Origin: Cyclobacteriaceae bacterium
Lineage (GTDB): Bacteria; Bacteroidota; Bacteroidia; Cytophagales; Cyclobacteriaceae
Reading direction: 5' to 3'
Assembly: GCA_022842845.1 (NCBI GenBank)
Contig: JALHOT010000010.1
Location: 1-64,000, forward strand
Length of the DNA stretch: 64,000 bases
In this document: one piece after another, positions 52,694 through 61,317 of the stretch
Position numbering within the stretch: the stretch's first letter is position 1
Layout of the letters: each line of letters begins with the position of its first letter
Program-made: the position numbers and the translations under genes
The notes under the pieces: generated by a model
What the model saw: the letters and a program-made list of their open reading frames with translations, nothing else
Databases searched by the model: none
What the model was told of the DNA's origin: nothing

Positions 52694-53110
52694 ATGAAGA
52701 AGAAAGAACCCGTGAGCCATATCATGACCAGTCATGTATACTCAGTGAAATATGAAGACAGCCTGGCGCATGTTGTAGATATTTTTCGCAAGCATAAAAT
52801 TCGTCATTTGCCAGTACTGCGAGGCAAAAGTATTGCAGGCATTATCAGTAGCACAGATATAGATCGCCTAACCTTTGGGGGCTTATTTGAAAAGGAAGAT
52901 ACCATTGATCAGGCCATGCTGGAGATGCTCACTATACCGCATGTGATGACTTCCAAATTGCGCACAGTGAATCCGGATACACCGATAAAGGAAGTAGCAG
53001 AGATTTTTGCTTCAGAGCATTTTCATGCGCTGCCAGTAGTATCCGGAGAGGCACTGAAGGGGATTGTCACTACCACAGATGTGATCAAATACATGTTGGA
53101 GCAGTATTGA
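52694..53110 (+). CDS. CBS-domain pair protein
   Basis: A small cytoplasmic protein of 138 aa that consists of two CBS domains: residues about 8-60 (HIMTSHVYSVKYEDSLAHVV, then HLPVLRGKSIAGIISSTDID) and about 78-136 (VMTSKLRTVNPDTPIKEVAE, then HALPVVSGEALKGIVTTTDV). Such pairs bind adenine nucleotides or SAM and act as energy or stress sensors. There is no fused enzyme or channel domain, so it must act on a partner protein. It is divergent from the helical protein gene. The family is sure; role unknown. Confidence 0.88.
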   Translation: MKKKEPVSHIMTSHVYSVKYEDSLAHVVDIFRKHKIRHLPVLRGKSIAGIISSTDIDRLTFGGLFEKEDTIDQAMLEMLTIPHVMTSKLRTVNPDTPIKEVAEIFASEHFHALPVVSGEALKGIVTTTDVIKYMLEQY

Positions 53111-53116
53111 TTTTTT

Positions 53117-53157
53117 GATGTACTGACCTGTTAATGTGCTGATGTGCTGATTTGAGG
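53117..53157. repeat. Octamer tandem repeat after the CBS gene
   Basis: Degenerate 8-bp units GATGTACT GACCTGTT AATGTGCT GATGTGCT GATTTGAG. It shares TTAATGTGCTGATGTG-type words with 22459-22486, 30 kb away. It lies directly after the CBS gene stop, in a 270-bp gap that otherwise holds only the leuS terminator and another repeat. Confidence 0.6.
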
Positions 53158-53294
53158 ATTTGAAAAATGTTTTGATTCGTCAACTATTTTAATGCACTAT
53201 CTGATTTCATTGATTGTAATCTTTGGCTTTACATCTGCCTAACTTACACATAGTTATGTATTAACAACCTTCGCTTCAGTTAAGATTGCTTTGC

Positions 53295-53333
53295 AAAAAA
53301 AAACACTTCATGCAATGCACGAAGCGTTTTTTT
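53295..53333 (-). terminator. leuS terminator
   Basis: On the minus strand AAAAACGCTTC (53331-53321) pairs with GAAGTGTTTTT (53309-53299) with one G-U pair, and a T tract follows. The plus-strand version has an A-C mismatch at the same place, so it suits the leuS direction better. Confidence 0.75.
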
Positions 53334-53350
53334 AAGTTGGTTACCTATTT

Positions 53351-53376
53351 TCAATTGTCCATTGACAACTGTCAAT
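53351..53376. repeat. CAATGGA-type short repeat between terminator and leuS stop
   Basis: TCAATTGTCCATTGACAACT and following bases consist of degenerate units of the words ATTGTCC/ATTGACA. The same words occur at 63490-63511 and inside leuS at 55858-55880. Confidence 0.55.
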
Positions 53377-53380
53377 TAAT

Positions 53381-56341
53381 TTAGAGCACTACGTTTACAA
53401 TTTTACCCTGCACAACAATAATCTTTTTGGGTGCTTTGCCTTCGCTCCACTTTTGTACTATTTCAGAGGCAAGCACTGCTTTCTCGATCTCTTCCTTCGG
53501 TATGTCTAAAGCAAAATTCATTTTGCCTCGTACTTTGCCATTGATTGAGATTGGGTATTCGTGTGTGCTTTCTGTTAAGTATTCTTCGTTGTGAACAGGG
53601 AAGCTTGCCTGCAAGATGCTATTGCTGTGACCAAGTTTTTCCCAAAGTTCTTCGGTGATGTGTGGCGCATAGGGTGCCAGTACAATACACAAAGGCTCCA
53701 GGATACTGCGTTTGTTACATTTGAGCGAACTCAGTTCGTTGGCACAAATCATGAACTCAGACACGGAAGTATTGAAAGAGAAGTTGTCGATATCTTGCGC
53801 TACCTTCTTAATGGTTTTGTGTAATACTTTTAATTCTTCACGCGTTGCGGCTTCTTCACTGATGTTGAAGTTACCGTTTTTATCGTGGAAGAGGTTCCAG
53901 AAACGTCTTAAGAATTTATACACTCCATCGATGCCTTGTGTGTTCCAGGGTTTGGATAATTCCAAAGGACCTAAGAACATTTCGTATAAGCGAAGCGTGT
54001 CTGCACCATAGTTGCTTACAATGTCGTCAGGGTTAACCACATTGTACTTAGACTTAGACATTTTTTCGACTTCAGAGCCGCAGATGTATTTTCCGTCTTC
54101 AAGAATGAATTGTGCATCCTTATAGTACTCCCTCCAACTTCTGAACCCTTCAATATCAAGAGTTTCACCTTCGACATACTGTATGTCAACATGATTTTCA
54201 ATCGCACTTAAATCTTCGATATCGTTGAAAATCGCTGAGAGTTTTTTTGAAGGATTTAGCCTATTTAATTCTTCTATGTATTTGTTATAGATCTCTGTGG
54301 CCTCCTTGAGAGTAATTGTCTTGTTATGTATTCTTTTTGCAATTCCTCCACTAACGTATAATTCAGGTGTAATTGGATTTTCTTTGCTTGGGTTATCTAT
54401 TAATGAGAAATTAACCCTGTACACAAACTTACTCACTCCTTGTATATGCCCCTGGTTAATCAACTTCTTAAAAGGCTCTTCTGCCTCTACAAAACCTAAA
54501 TCTTTCAAAGCCTTGCACCAGAAGCGCGAGTACAGCAAGTGGCCGGTAGCATGTTCGCTGCCACCCATGTATAAGTCAACATCCTTCCAGTAAGTGGTTT
54601 TTTCTTTACCGGCAAAGGCTTCATTATTTTTTGGATCCATGTAACGGAACCAATACCAACTCGAACCTGCCCAACCTGGCATGGTGGTCAATTCATAGGG
54701 AGAACCCTTGTAATGCCAATCCTTCGCTCTCGCTAAAGGAGGCTCTCCACTTTCCGTTGGTTTGTATTCATCAATTTCCGGTAAGGTTACCGGCAAATCT
54801 TTTACATCGACCAATTGAGGCAGACCATCTTTGTAATATACAGGGAAGGGCTCACCCCAATAACGCTGGCGACCGAAAATTGCATCGCGCAAGCGATAGT
54901 TAATTTTGCCCTTGCCAATTTTTAATGCTTCTACTTTTTGAATACCGGCAGCGATGGCTTCTTCTACTGTTAAGCCATTCATGAAATCAGAGTTAATGAT
55001 CTTGGCATCCCAACTCACAAAAGCTTCCTCTTCAATACTTGGTCCTTCCACCACTTGTCTGATGGGTAAATTGAAATGCTTGGCAAAACGATGGTCGCGC
55101 TCATCGTGACCTGGTACGGCCATTACAGCTCCGGTACCATAACCAGCTAGTACGTAATCTGAAATCCAAATAGGAATTTGCTCACCGTTAAAAGGATTAA
55201 CAGCATAAGCCCCTGTGAAAGCACCACTCACACGTTTCACCTCGCTCATGCGTTCGCGTTCGCTTCTGTTCTTGGCCACTTCTACATAAGCCTCTACAGC
55301 ACTTCGCTGCGCATCTGTTGTAATCTGTTGTACCAGCTCATGCTCTGGAGCCAGCACCAGAAAGGTTACGCCAAACACTGTATCGATGCGGGTGGTAAAC
55401 ACTTCAATGTGTGAGGTATTATTTGCAATGTCGAATTTGAATTGACAGCCTAAGCTTTTACCAATCCAGTTGCGCTGCATTTCTTTAACAGGTTCTGGCC
55501 AATCGATGGTATCCAGTCCTTTCAACAAACGTTCAGCATAGGCAGTAATGCGCATGCTCCATTGCCACATTTTGATGCGTTCCACCGGATAGCCACCGCG
55601 TTCACTTACACCATCCTTTACTTCGTCATTGGAGAGCACCGTGCCCAGGGCCGCACACCAGTTTACCATGGTTTCGCTCTGGTAGGCAATGCGGTAGTGT
55701 TGGAGAAAATCTTCTTTCTCTTTCTCGTTAAAATTTTTCCATTGTTCCGCGGTGATCAGGGGTGTTTCTTCATCGCACACTGCATCAATGTTTTTGTTAC
55801 CGTTTTTCTCTAGCTCATTGATCAGTGTTGAGATGGGTTCTGTTTTACCGTCAGCTATCAACTGACCATTGTCCATTGACTTTTTATTATACCAGGCATT
55901 GAAGAGTTGCATGAAAATCCATTGCGTCCACTTATAGTAAGCAGGTTCGCAGGTTTGCACTTCGCGGCTCCAGTCGTAAGAAAAACCGATTTGTCTTAAT
56001 TGCCTTTTATAGGTCTCAATGTTTTTAGCAGTGGTTACAGCAGGGTGCTGTCCGGTTTGGATGGCATATTGTTCTGCAGGCAAACCGAAGGCATCAAAAC
56101 CCATGGGGTGCAATACATTGTAACCCTTGCTGCGCTTGTAACGCGATACAATATCAGAAGCGATATAGCCCAGTGGGTGCCCTACGTGCAGGCCGGCTCC
56201 GGAAGGGTAGGGGAACATGTCCAACACATAGTACTTAGGTTTGCTGCTATCTTCCGAAACCTGGTAAGCACCGCTATCCTCCCACTTTTTCTGCCATTTC
56301 TGCTCAATTTTCTTGATCTCTTCTTTGCTGTAATCGGCCAT
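53381..56341 (-). CDS. leuS: Leucine--tRNA ligase with two extra insertions
   Basis: Class I synthetase charging tRNA-Leu, 986 aa, longer than I would expect for the phylum (about 920-950). HIGH motif: HVGH at residues 52-55 (PSGAGLHVGHPLGY); KMSKS motif near residue 760 (VEKMSKSKYNVVNPDD). The editing domain covers about 230-430. Two unusual parts: residues 155-165 (SMDNGQLIADG) look like a short insertion encoded by a dispersed repeat, and residues about 650-705 (IHNKTITLKEATEIYNKYIE, then ELNRLNPSKKLSAIFNDIED) form a helical insertion of AT-rich sequence before the KMSKS region. Both keep the frame and core motifs, so the enzyme is presumably active. A promoter element lies at 56370-56377. 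Confidence 0.95.
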   Translation of the reverse strand: MADYSKEEIKKIEQKWQKKWEDSGAYQVSEDSSKPKYYVLDMFPYPSGAGLHVGHPLGYIASDIVSRYKRSKGYNVLHPMGFDAFGLPAEQYAIQTGQHPAVTTAKNIETYKRQLRQIGFSYDWSREVQTCEPAYYKWTQWIFMQLFNAWYNKKSMDNGQLIADGKTEPISTLINELEKNGNKNIDAVCDEETPLITAEQWKNFNEKEKEDFLQHYRIAYQSETMVNWCAALGTVLSNDEVKDGVSERGGYPVERIKMWQWSMRITAYAERLLKGLDTIDWPEPVKEMQRNWIGKSLGCQFKFDIANNTSHIEVFTTRIDTVFGVTFLVLAPEHELVQQITTDAQRSAVEAYVEVAKNRSERERMSEVKRVSGAFTGAYAVNPFNGEQIPIWISDYVLAGYGTGAVMAVPGHDERDHRFAKHFNLPIRQVVEGPSIEEEAFVSWDAKIINSDFMNGLTVEEAIAAGIQKVEALKIGKGKINYRLRDAIFGRQRYWGEPFPVYYKDGLPQLVDVKDLPVTLPEIDEYKPTESGEPPLARAKDWHYKGSPYELTTMPGWAGSSWYWFRYMDPKNNEAFAGKEKTTYWKDVDLYMGGSEHATGHLLYSRFWCKALKDLGFVEAEEPFKKLINQGHIQGVSKFVYRVNFSLIDNPSKENPITPELYVSGGIAKRIHNKTITLKEATEIYNKYIEELNRLNPSKKLSAIFNDIEDLSAIENHVDIQYVEGETLDIEGFRSWREYYKDAQFILEDGKYICGSEVEKMSKSKYNVVNPDDIVSNYGADTLRLYEMFLGPLELSKPWNTQGIDGVYKFLRRFWNLFHDKNGNFNISEEAATREELKVLHKTIKKVAQDIDNFSFNTSVSEFMICANELSSLKCNKRSILEPLCIVLAPYAPHITEELWEKLGHSNSILQASFPVHNEEYLTESTHEYPISINGKVRGKMNFALDIPKEEIEKAVLASEIVQKWSEGKAPKKIIVVQGKIVNVVL
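55858..55880. repeat. Dispersed short repeat inside the leuS coding sequence
   Basis: The minus strand reads GTCAATGGACAATGGTCAG; the block TCAATGGACAATGG is identical to part of the intergenic repeat at 63490-63511, and GTCAATGGACAAT to that at 53351-53376. It encodes part of SMDNGQLIADG, at a place where other LeuRS proteins appear to have no such residues. Confidence 0.55.
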
Positions 56342-56369
56342 TTTGCTCAGTTCAATGTTATGCGAACCG

Positions 56370-56377
56370 CAAAAATA
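56370..56377 (-). promoter_or_regulatory. leuS promoter -7 element
   Basis: Minus-strand TATTTTTG matches TAnnTTTG exactly, 28 nt before the leuS ATG; TTTA lies 18 bp upstream as a weak -33 element. Confidence 0.5.
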
Positions 56378-56413
56378 GACAAAGCGGACGAATTATAAAG
56401 ACAGAAACATCGA

Positions 56414-56454
56414 AGCGATCAAGTCTTTTACGTAACGTAAAAGGCCTGATCGCT
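56414..56454. terminator. Long hairpin between the M28 peptidase and leuS genes
   Basis: AGCGATCA (56414-56421) pairs with TGATCGCT (56447-56454), and CTTTTACG (56425-56432) with CGTAAAAG (56436-56443) around a TAA loop; the three bases in between pair partly. It lies 54 nt after the peptidase stop on the minus strand. No long T tract follows, so it may act as an RNA 3'-end stabiliser or a factor-dependent terminator. Confidence 0.55.
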
Positions 56455-56507
56455 GGAGAATTTGTTATGGCCATTTTGCTATACCGAAACGGTCCGAAAG
56501 GTTTTGC

Positions 56508-57842
56508 TTAACGCACGCTTGCTTTATCGATGCGTTTGGGGGCATCCTTTCCACCCACCATCGAACGGGCGCTGAGGGCGATGGCGCGGATGGTCATGGT
56601 AATATTCTTAACATCCAAGGTTTCCACTTCGTCATTGACGGTGTGGTAGAATTTATCGATATCGATTTCATCGGTTGAAATGGTATGTGCTGGCACTCCT
56701 AAACGCGCCAGGGTGGCATTGTCTGAGCGATAGAAAAGGTTTTGTTTAGGATAGGGATCGGGCATGAATTTGAAGGGTGTGCCTTCGAGGTTACGCTGCA
56801 GGATTTGACCAAAGTCAGAGCGCTCGTAGCCCGTAATGAAGGCATGATCGCGGCCCCACTTGGAAGGCTTGCCAATCATTTCGATATTAAACATGGCTAC
56901 TACCTGATCAGGGTTGAGTTGTTCTGAAAAATAGCGAGAGCCAAAGCCTCCGATTTCTTCCGCAGTAAAGGCTACAAAAAGAAGGGTGCGTTGATTGTTC
57001 TTGATTTTCTTGTAATAATTGGCCAGGGCGATAACAGCCGTAGTGCCAGAGGCATCGTCATCTGCACCATTGGCAATGCTATCGCCATCGATGGCTCCTC
57101 TGATGCCAATATGATCGTAATGTCCGGAGAAGACCACGTATTCATCTTTTTGCTTTTTGCCTTCAATCATCCCCACAACATTGGTCATGGTGATGGGTTC
57201 TACAGTTTGGCTTGCCTGCAATTGGTAAGAATTGATGGGTTGATCGCTGATAACAAATACTTTGCTTCCCTTACGGCCTGCAATGAGGCGTTTGCCGAAA
57301 TAACTTTTGAGTTCCGAGAAAAATTCTTCGTAGGCAGGGTGTACCAAGACAAAGGCAGTTATTGTGTCGCGGCTCAGCATAAAGGCTTTGCTGATGAGTG
57401 TTTGTCTTTTATTGGCGATGGTGCTGTCGTAATCGATGCGCAAGGTGCCAAAGCCGCTGCTACTGTTAAGGCTTGTGCTTTCGGTGGCGAGCACTACTTT
57501 TTTGGGATCTATGCTTTGACCGTTAATGCTTAATGCCAGGCTCTTAGGCACGATGAGTTGTTTTTGGAAAGCCTGGCGAAATCCTGATTGTCCTTTTAAG
57601 GGCTTAAGTCCGGCTTTTTGGAATTCACTTTCGATGAAGGCTGTTGCTTTTTCGATGTGTTCTGGTCTCATGGCCGAGCGTCCCATCATGTCATCTGCAG
57701 CAAGGGTGTTGATGATCCTGCGTACATTTTCTTCGGTGATGTGTTTGTCAACTTGTTGAGCATTGAGCGCAAGAGGTACAAAGAACAACAGTGTAACCTT
57801 TTTAAAATATTTTCCGATTTGAGGTAATGGTTTGTTAAACAT
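56508..57842 (-). CDS. M28-family zinc aminopeptidase, exported
   Basis: Exported peptidase of about 444 aa. The ATG at 57842 (MFNKPLPQIGKYFKKVTLLF) begins a signal peptide ending near LNAQQ; the frame runs 19 codons further upstream without signal character. The M28 metal ligands are visible: His in SGHYDHIG, Asp in ADDDASGTTA, Glu-Glu in TAEEIGGFGS (catalytic Glu and ligand), the acidic residue in FNIEMIG (Glu where many have Asp) and His in FYHTVNDEV. It trims peptides from the N-terminus outside the cytoplasm; products could feed the peptide transporters found at 44.8-48.1 kb. It is followed by a long hairpin and then leuS. Confidence 0.9.
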   Translation of the reverse strand: MFNKPLPQIGKYFKKVTLLFFVPLALNAQQVDKHITEENVRRIINTLAADDMMGRSAMRPEHIEKATAFIESEFQKAGLKPLKGQSGFRQAFQKQLIVPKSLALSINGQSIDPKKVVLATESTSLNSSSGFGTLRIDYDSTIANKRQTLISKAFMLSRDTITAFVLVHPAYEEFFSELKSYFGKRLIAGRKGSKVFVISDQPINSYQLQASQTVEPITMTNVVGMIEGKKQKDEYVVFSGHYDHIGIRGAIDGDSIANGADDDASGTTAVIALANYYKKIKNNQRTLLFVAFTAEEIGGFGSRYFSEQLNPDQVVAMFNIEMIGKPSKWGRDHAFITGYERSDFGQILQRNLEGTPFKFMPDPYPKQNLFYRSDNATLARLGVPAHTISTDEIDIDKFYHTVNDEVETLDVKNITMTIRAIALSARSMVGGKDAPKRIDKASVR

Positions 57843-57914
57843 CTTGACGCTATGAATAATTAGTTGAACAAAAAATGTATTGTTTTGTAAGAAGTGCAAT
57901 GCTCACCGATTCAG

Positions 57915-60900
57915 TTAATGCTTGACGATTCTAAAATATTGTTTTGAGTTCTTAAATTCAAGAACAAGGATGTAATGTCCTTTTGAAATGAATCTGAAAT
58001 CAATAACATTATTTGAAGAGGTTAATTTAGTTATTCTTCCCTCTGTATCAATAAGGCTTAATTGCAAAGGTTGTTCAATATAATCCAAATGCAGAAACGT
58101 TTCTACCGGGTTTGGCCAAACTTCTAAAGAAGTTTCAATTGTTAAGGATGTTACAATCAATTCCAAAGGATCTGAAATAGTAAAACAGTTATCATAATTT
58201 ACCTTTAGAGAATAGATATCATTTTCTGTAACTATTAAGGTCTGGCTTGTTTCGTTGGGGATTTGTTCATTGTTTCTAAGCCATTGGTTATTAATCGAGC
58301 TAGATGACGTGAGTAAATATCCGTCTTCAATTTCGGTAACAGTAAAAGTTGGTTTTAATGGATTAATACAAAAGGATCGAACTACGGGAGCTGCAGGCAT
58401 GTAGTCATTGTTTCCATTTTGTGTAAATTTTAGCTCGACTGGTCCTGGTATTGTGGGGATGATTCTTAGTCCTTCTACAGTAACACCGCCCTTGATAATC
58501 TCTGCGGAAACTGGTAAGGAAGACGATGCTGTAGCGTTTATATCAAATGAAGTTGTTGCAAGTGAAATTGATTCTATTGCAGGTACAACAATAGTCTGGG
58601 TATCTTTGGTTCTGACAGATGCTGTGGCATAGTTGGAACTAAGATAATTTATCTGTGTTTGAGCCAAGTTAGTATTATACTCAAAAACTGAAACGTAATA
58701 GGTAGTATTTTTGGTTAATCCTTTAACTTCTATAGAAGGGCTAGATCCTCTGTAGACAGCGTATGCCCCCACACCAAGTGAAGATCCAACGCCAAAATTT
58801 TTGTTGTGTGTGTAAAAAGTACCATCCTTGGGGAGTGTTGAAAGTATTTCAGCTGTGCTAACTATTACCAACCTTTCTGTTCCATTTCCAGGTTGATAGT
58901 TCAATGAGAAAGCCTCATTAGTTTTACTGGTGAATTGTAAGGCAGAGGCTGTTGTAGAGGGTTCAAAAGCAGTGTCATTAATGTAAAAATTGATTACATA
59001 AGGTCTATACACTGAAAACGACACGATATCATCAACAGAGTCATTATTGAGATCAATAACCTGTAAGTCATTGAATGAGTCGTTTTTTTGTGATGGGAAG
59101 AGTTTACCAGAGTTAAAAGCAATCCCATTTCCTAAAAACGTATAGAACTTTTGATTCCTGGTTCCTGCGGCAAAGTCAATAAGCCCATCTCTATTAAAAT
59201 CTCCTGATTTTAAACTAATAATTGTAGATAATTCGTTATCTAAGTCTGAAGATGACTCGCTAAAAGTGCCATCCCCGTTATTTGTGAAATAAGACAAACT
59301 GCTTCCTGCAGTAACAATGAAATCCGTTAAATCATCCTTTGTAAAATCAAAAGCATTAATGGTGTATAAGTAGAATTCAGGGATATTTGTTGAAGTGATT
59401 ACAATAGGATTGGCATAAGATCTTTGACTTGTACTTAGGTGCACTAAAATCTCAGTTGGAGATTTGAATTCAACAATGTCCAGTTGATTATCATTATTAA
59501 AGTAGCCCACATCATATTGATAAATATAATTCCCTTGGGCGAAAATGTTTGGGATAAATGTTCCGTCACCATTTCCGTAGAAGATCTGATTTACGGCAAA
59601 AAAGTCCAAATGGCCATCTGCATCAAAGTCGTCAGCTATAGTTTTACTAGTATAGGCTTCCTTAATCACATTTAGGTTGAATGTTGAATCTGTAGAATTG
59701 GAGAGAAAAATACCGATTCTTTGGGGTGGTGCAGAGCCATTAGTGGAAAAAAGTATGTCTGGTTTAGTGTCATTATTAAAATCACCCAGGTCAATAGATG
59801 AAGGCTGAACACCTGCATATAGAAATACTGGATCGGAAAATTTAAGATTATCAATGCCGTAATAAATTTCTAGAAAGCCAGAGTTTGTCCCAGCTGAAAC
59901 AACGTCCAGGATACCATCCTGATTTAAATCGGCTAACTTACCGGCAACTGAATTAGAGCTTATAGGAATTCTGAAATCTAAAACAGGTTCATCGTTTTTA
60001 AACGAATACACGCCTATTATTGACCCTCCAACTAGGATTTCCTCAATACCATCATTATTTACATCTTGGTGGCTAATAGACTGGGTTGCTAATGAAGATC
60101 CAAGAGGATAAAAGTTTTTTGTAAAAACATTGTTGGATTTGTTTTCTAGAATTATAAGCGTGTTTTGATTGCCAAGGAGTAAGTCTTTTCTGCCATCCTC
60201 ATTGATATCACCGATTGCAATTCCTTTGCTTAAAGTATTATATTGGTCAACGGGTATATCAATTTCTGAAAAGTTATAAGCCCCCACATTTGTTAAAATT
60301 TTAACATTGTAAGAATTATTTTGAATGGCAACGATGTCATTGAATCCATCACCTGAAACATCAGCTACAGAATAGCCTACTATTGGATTTTCAAAATTAA
60401 GTGTTTTCGAAAGTGTAAAATTTAAATTGTTGCCACCTTCGAATATTTTAAGATTGTTGTTGACTAAATCACTTATGAGGATGTCTAATTTTTGATCTTG
60501 ATTAAAGTCTTCCACCTCAATTTGGCCACTATAACCTAGATTAGTGTTAATATTTTGGTGGACAAATCCATTACCCTCTTTACTTAAAATTTGAATGAAA
60601 CCTAGATTAAGATAGGTAAGTATTATTTCTACACTTCCATTTTTATCAAGATCGGCAGCCTTTATTTGTTGTACATTATTTGAAACATTCAATAGTATGT
60701 AGGTTGGCTCTTCAAAGCCAATTGCTCCGTATCTAAATATGGTTAGGTAACCGGAATTTGAATATGTAATCACTTCATCCTTTCCATCATTATTTGTATC
60801 AAACAGTTCTACAGGAAAATAATTTGGCAGGATATTTCCAGTGATCAACGGTGTTTTATGAATTTTGCCAAATTTCTTATCACTTGTCCCAAGTGCGTAA

Positions 60901-61088
60901 TAGAAGTTTGGATCCTCATAGGTTGTATAAATCACATCCAAATAGTTGTCATTATTAATATGGCCATAATCGATATGTTCAATCCATCCAGTTTTGGCTA
61001 TGCTTATGGGATCCCTGAAGGAAGGTTGTAATAATTGACTATAACTCTGATGGCTCAGAAAAAGGCACAACGAAAAGAAAAAGCGCAT
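57915..61088 (-). CDS. FG-GAP/VCBS-repeat secreted protein with T9SS sorting domain
   Basis: Secreted protein of about 1057 aa. Signal peptide MRFFFSLCLFLSHQSYSQ from the ATG at 61088 (an upstream ATG at 61106 adds six residues). Residues about 30-720 are many FG-GAP/VCBS repeats of the form DLDKNGSVEIILTY, DINEDGRKDLLLGN, DFNNDTKPDILFST, whose Asp-rich loops bind calcium and which build a beta-propeller. A fibronectin-like region (about 750-830) and Ig-like parts follow, then a type A T9SS sorting domain (LEVWPNPVETFLHLDYI to GHYILVLEFKNSKQYFR). It is a cell-surface or released adhesin-type protein. The gene is visibly more AT-rich than its neighbours. Promoter at 61135-61165. Confidence 0.9.
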   Translation of the reverse strand: MRFFFSLCLFLSHQSYSQLLQPSFRDPISIAKTGWIEHIDYGHINNDNYLDVIYTTYEDPNFYYALGTSDKKFGKIHKTPLITGNILPNYFPVELFDTNNDGKDEVITYSNSGYLTIFRYGAIGFEEPTYILLNVSNNVQQIKAADLDKNGSVEIILTYLNLGFIQILSKEGNGFVHQNINTNLGYSGQIEVEDFNQDQKLDILISDLVNNNLKIFEGGNNLNFTLSKTLNFENPIVGYSVADVSGDGFNDIVAIQNNSYNVKILTNVGAYNFSEIDIPVDQYNTLSKGIAIGDINEDGRKDLLLGNQNTLIILENKSNNVFTKNFYPLGSSLATQSISHQDVNNDGIEEILVGGSIIGVYSFKNDEPVLDFRIPISSNSVAGKLADLNQDGILDVVSAGTNSGFLEIYYGIDNLKFSDPVFLYAGVQPSSIDLGDFNNDTKPDILFSTNGSAPPQRIGIFLSNSTDSTFNLNVIKEAYTSKTIADDFDADGHLDFFAVNQIFYGNGDGTFIPNIFAQGNYIYQYDVGYFNNDNQLDIVEFKSPTEILVHLSTSQRSYANPIVITSTNIPEFYLYTINAFDFTKDDLTDFIVTAGSSLSYFTNNGDGTFSESSSDLDNELSTIISLKSGDFNRDGLIDFAAGTRNQKFYTFLGNGIAFNSGKLFPSQKNDSFNDLQVIDLNNDSVDDIVSFSVYRPYVINFYINDTAFEPSTTASALQFTSKTNEAFSLNYQPGNGTERLVIVSTAEILSTLPKDGTFYTHNKNFGVGSSLGVGAYAVYRGSSPSIEVKGLTKNTTYYVSVFEYNTNLAQTQINYLSSNYATASVRTKDTQTIVVPAIESISLATTSFDINATASSSLPVSAEIIKGGVTVEGLRIIPTIPGPVELKFTQNGNNDYMPAAPVVRSFCINPLKPTFTVTEIEDGYLLTSSSSINNQWLRNNEQIPNETSQTLIVTENDIYSLKVNYDNCFTISDPLELIVTSLTIETSLEVWPNPVETFLHLDYIEQPLQLSLIDTEGRITKLTSSNNVIDFRFISKGHYILVLEFKNSKQYFRIVKH

Positions 61089-61134
61089 AATGATGTTTTT
61101 TATCAACGCAAAATAGCCGAAAGCTTACTTTACT

Positions 61135-61165
61135 CAAAAGTATTAAGCGCCATGCTTTTTTGAAA
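61135..61165 (-). promoter_or_regulatory. Promoter of the FG-GAP protein gene
   Basis: Minus-strand TTTC (61165-61162), 19 bp, TACTTTTG (61142-61135): an exact -7 element with a near -33 element at the ideal spacing, 46 nt before the ATG at 61088. One of the best Bacteroidota-type promoters in the window. Confidence 0.6.
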
Positions 61166-61317
61166 ATAAACTTATTAATTATTCGCTTATCGTTTACTTC
61201 TATTCAGATTTTTTAGGTGGGAAGTTAAATACAGCATATTCCACAGTTGGTCCTCTAAATCCGACACTTCAGTAACACTTTTTATTGAAGAAGGCTTTTT
61301 TAGAGAAGTTTTGGGGC

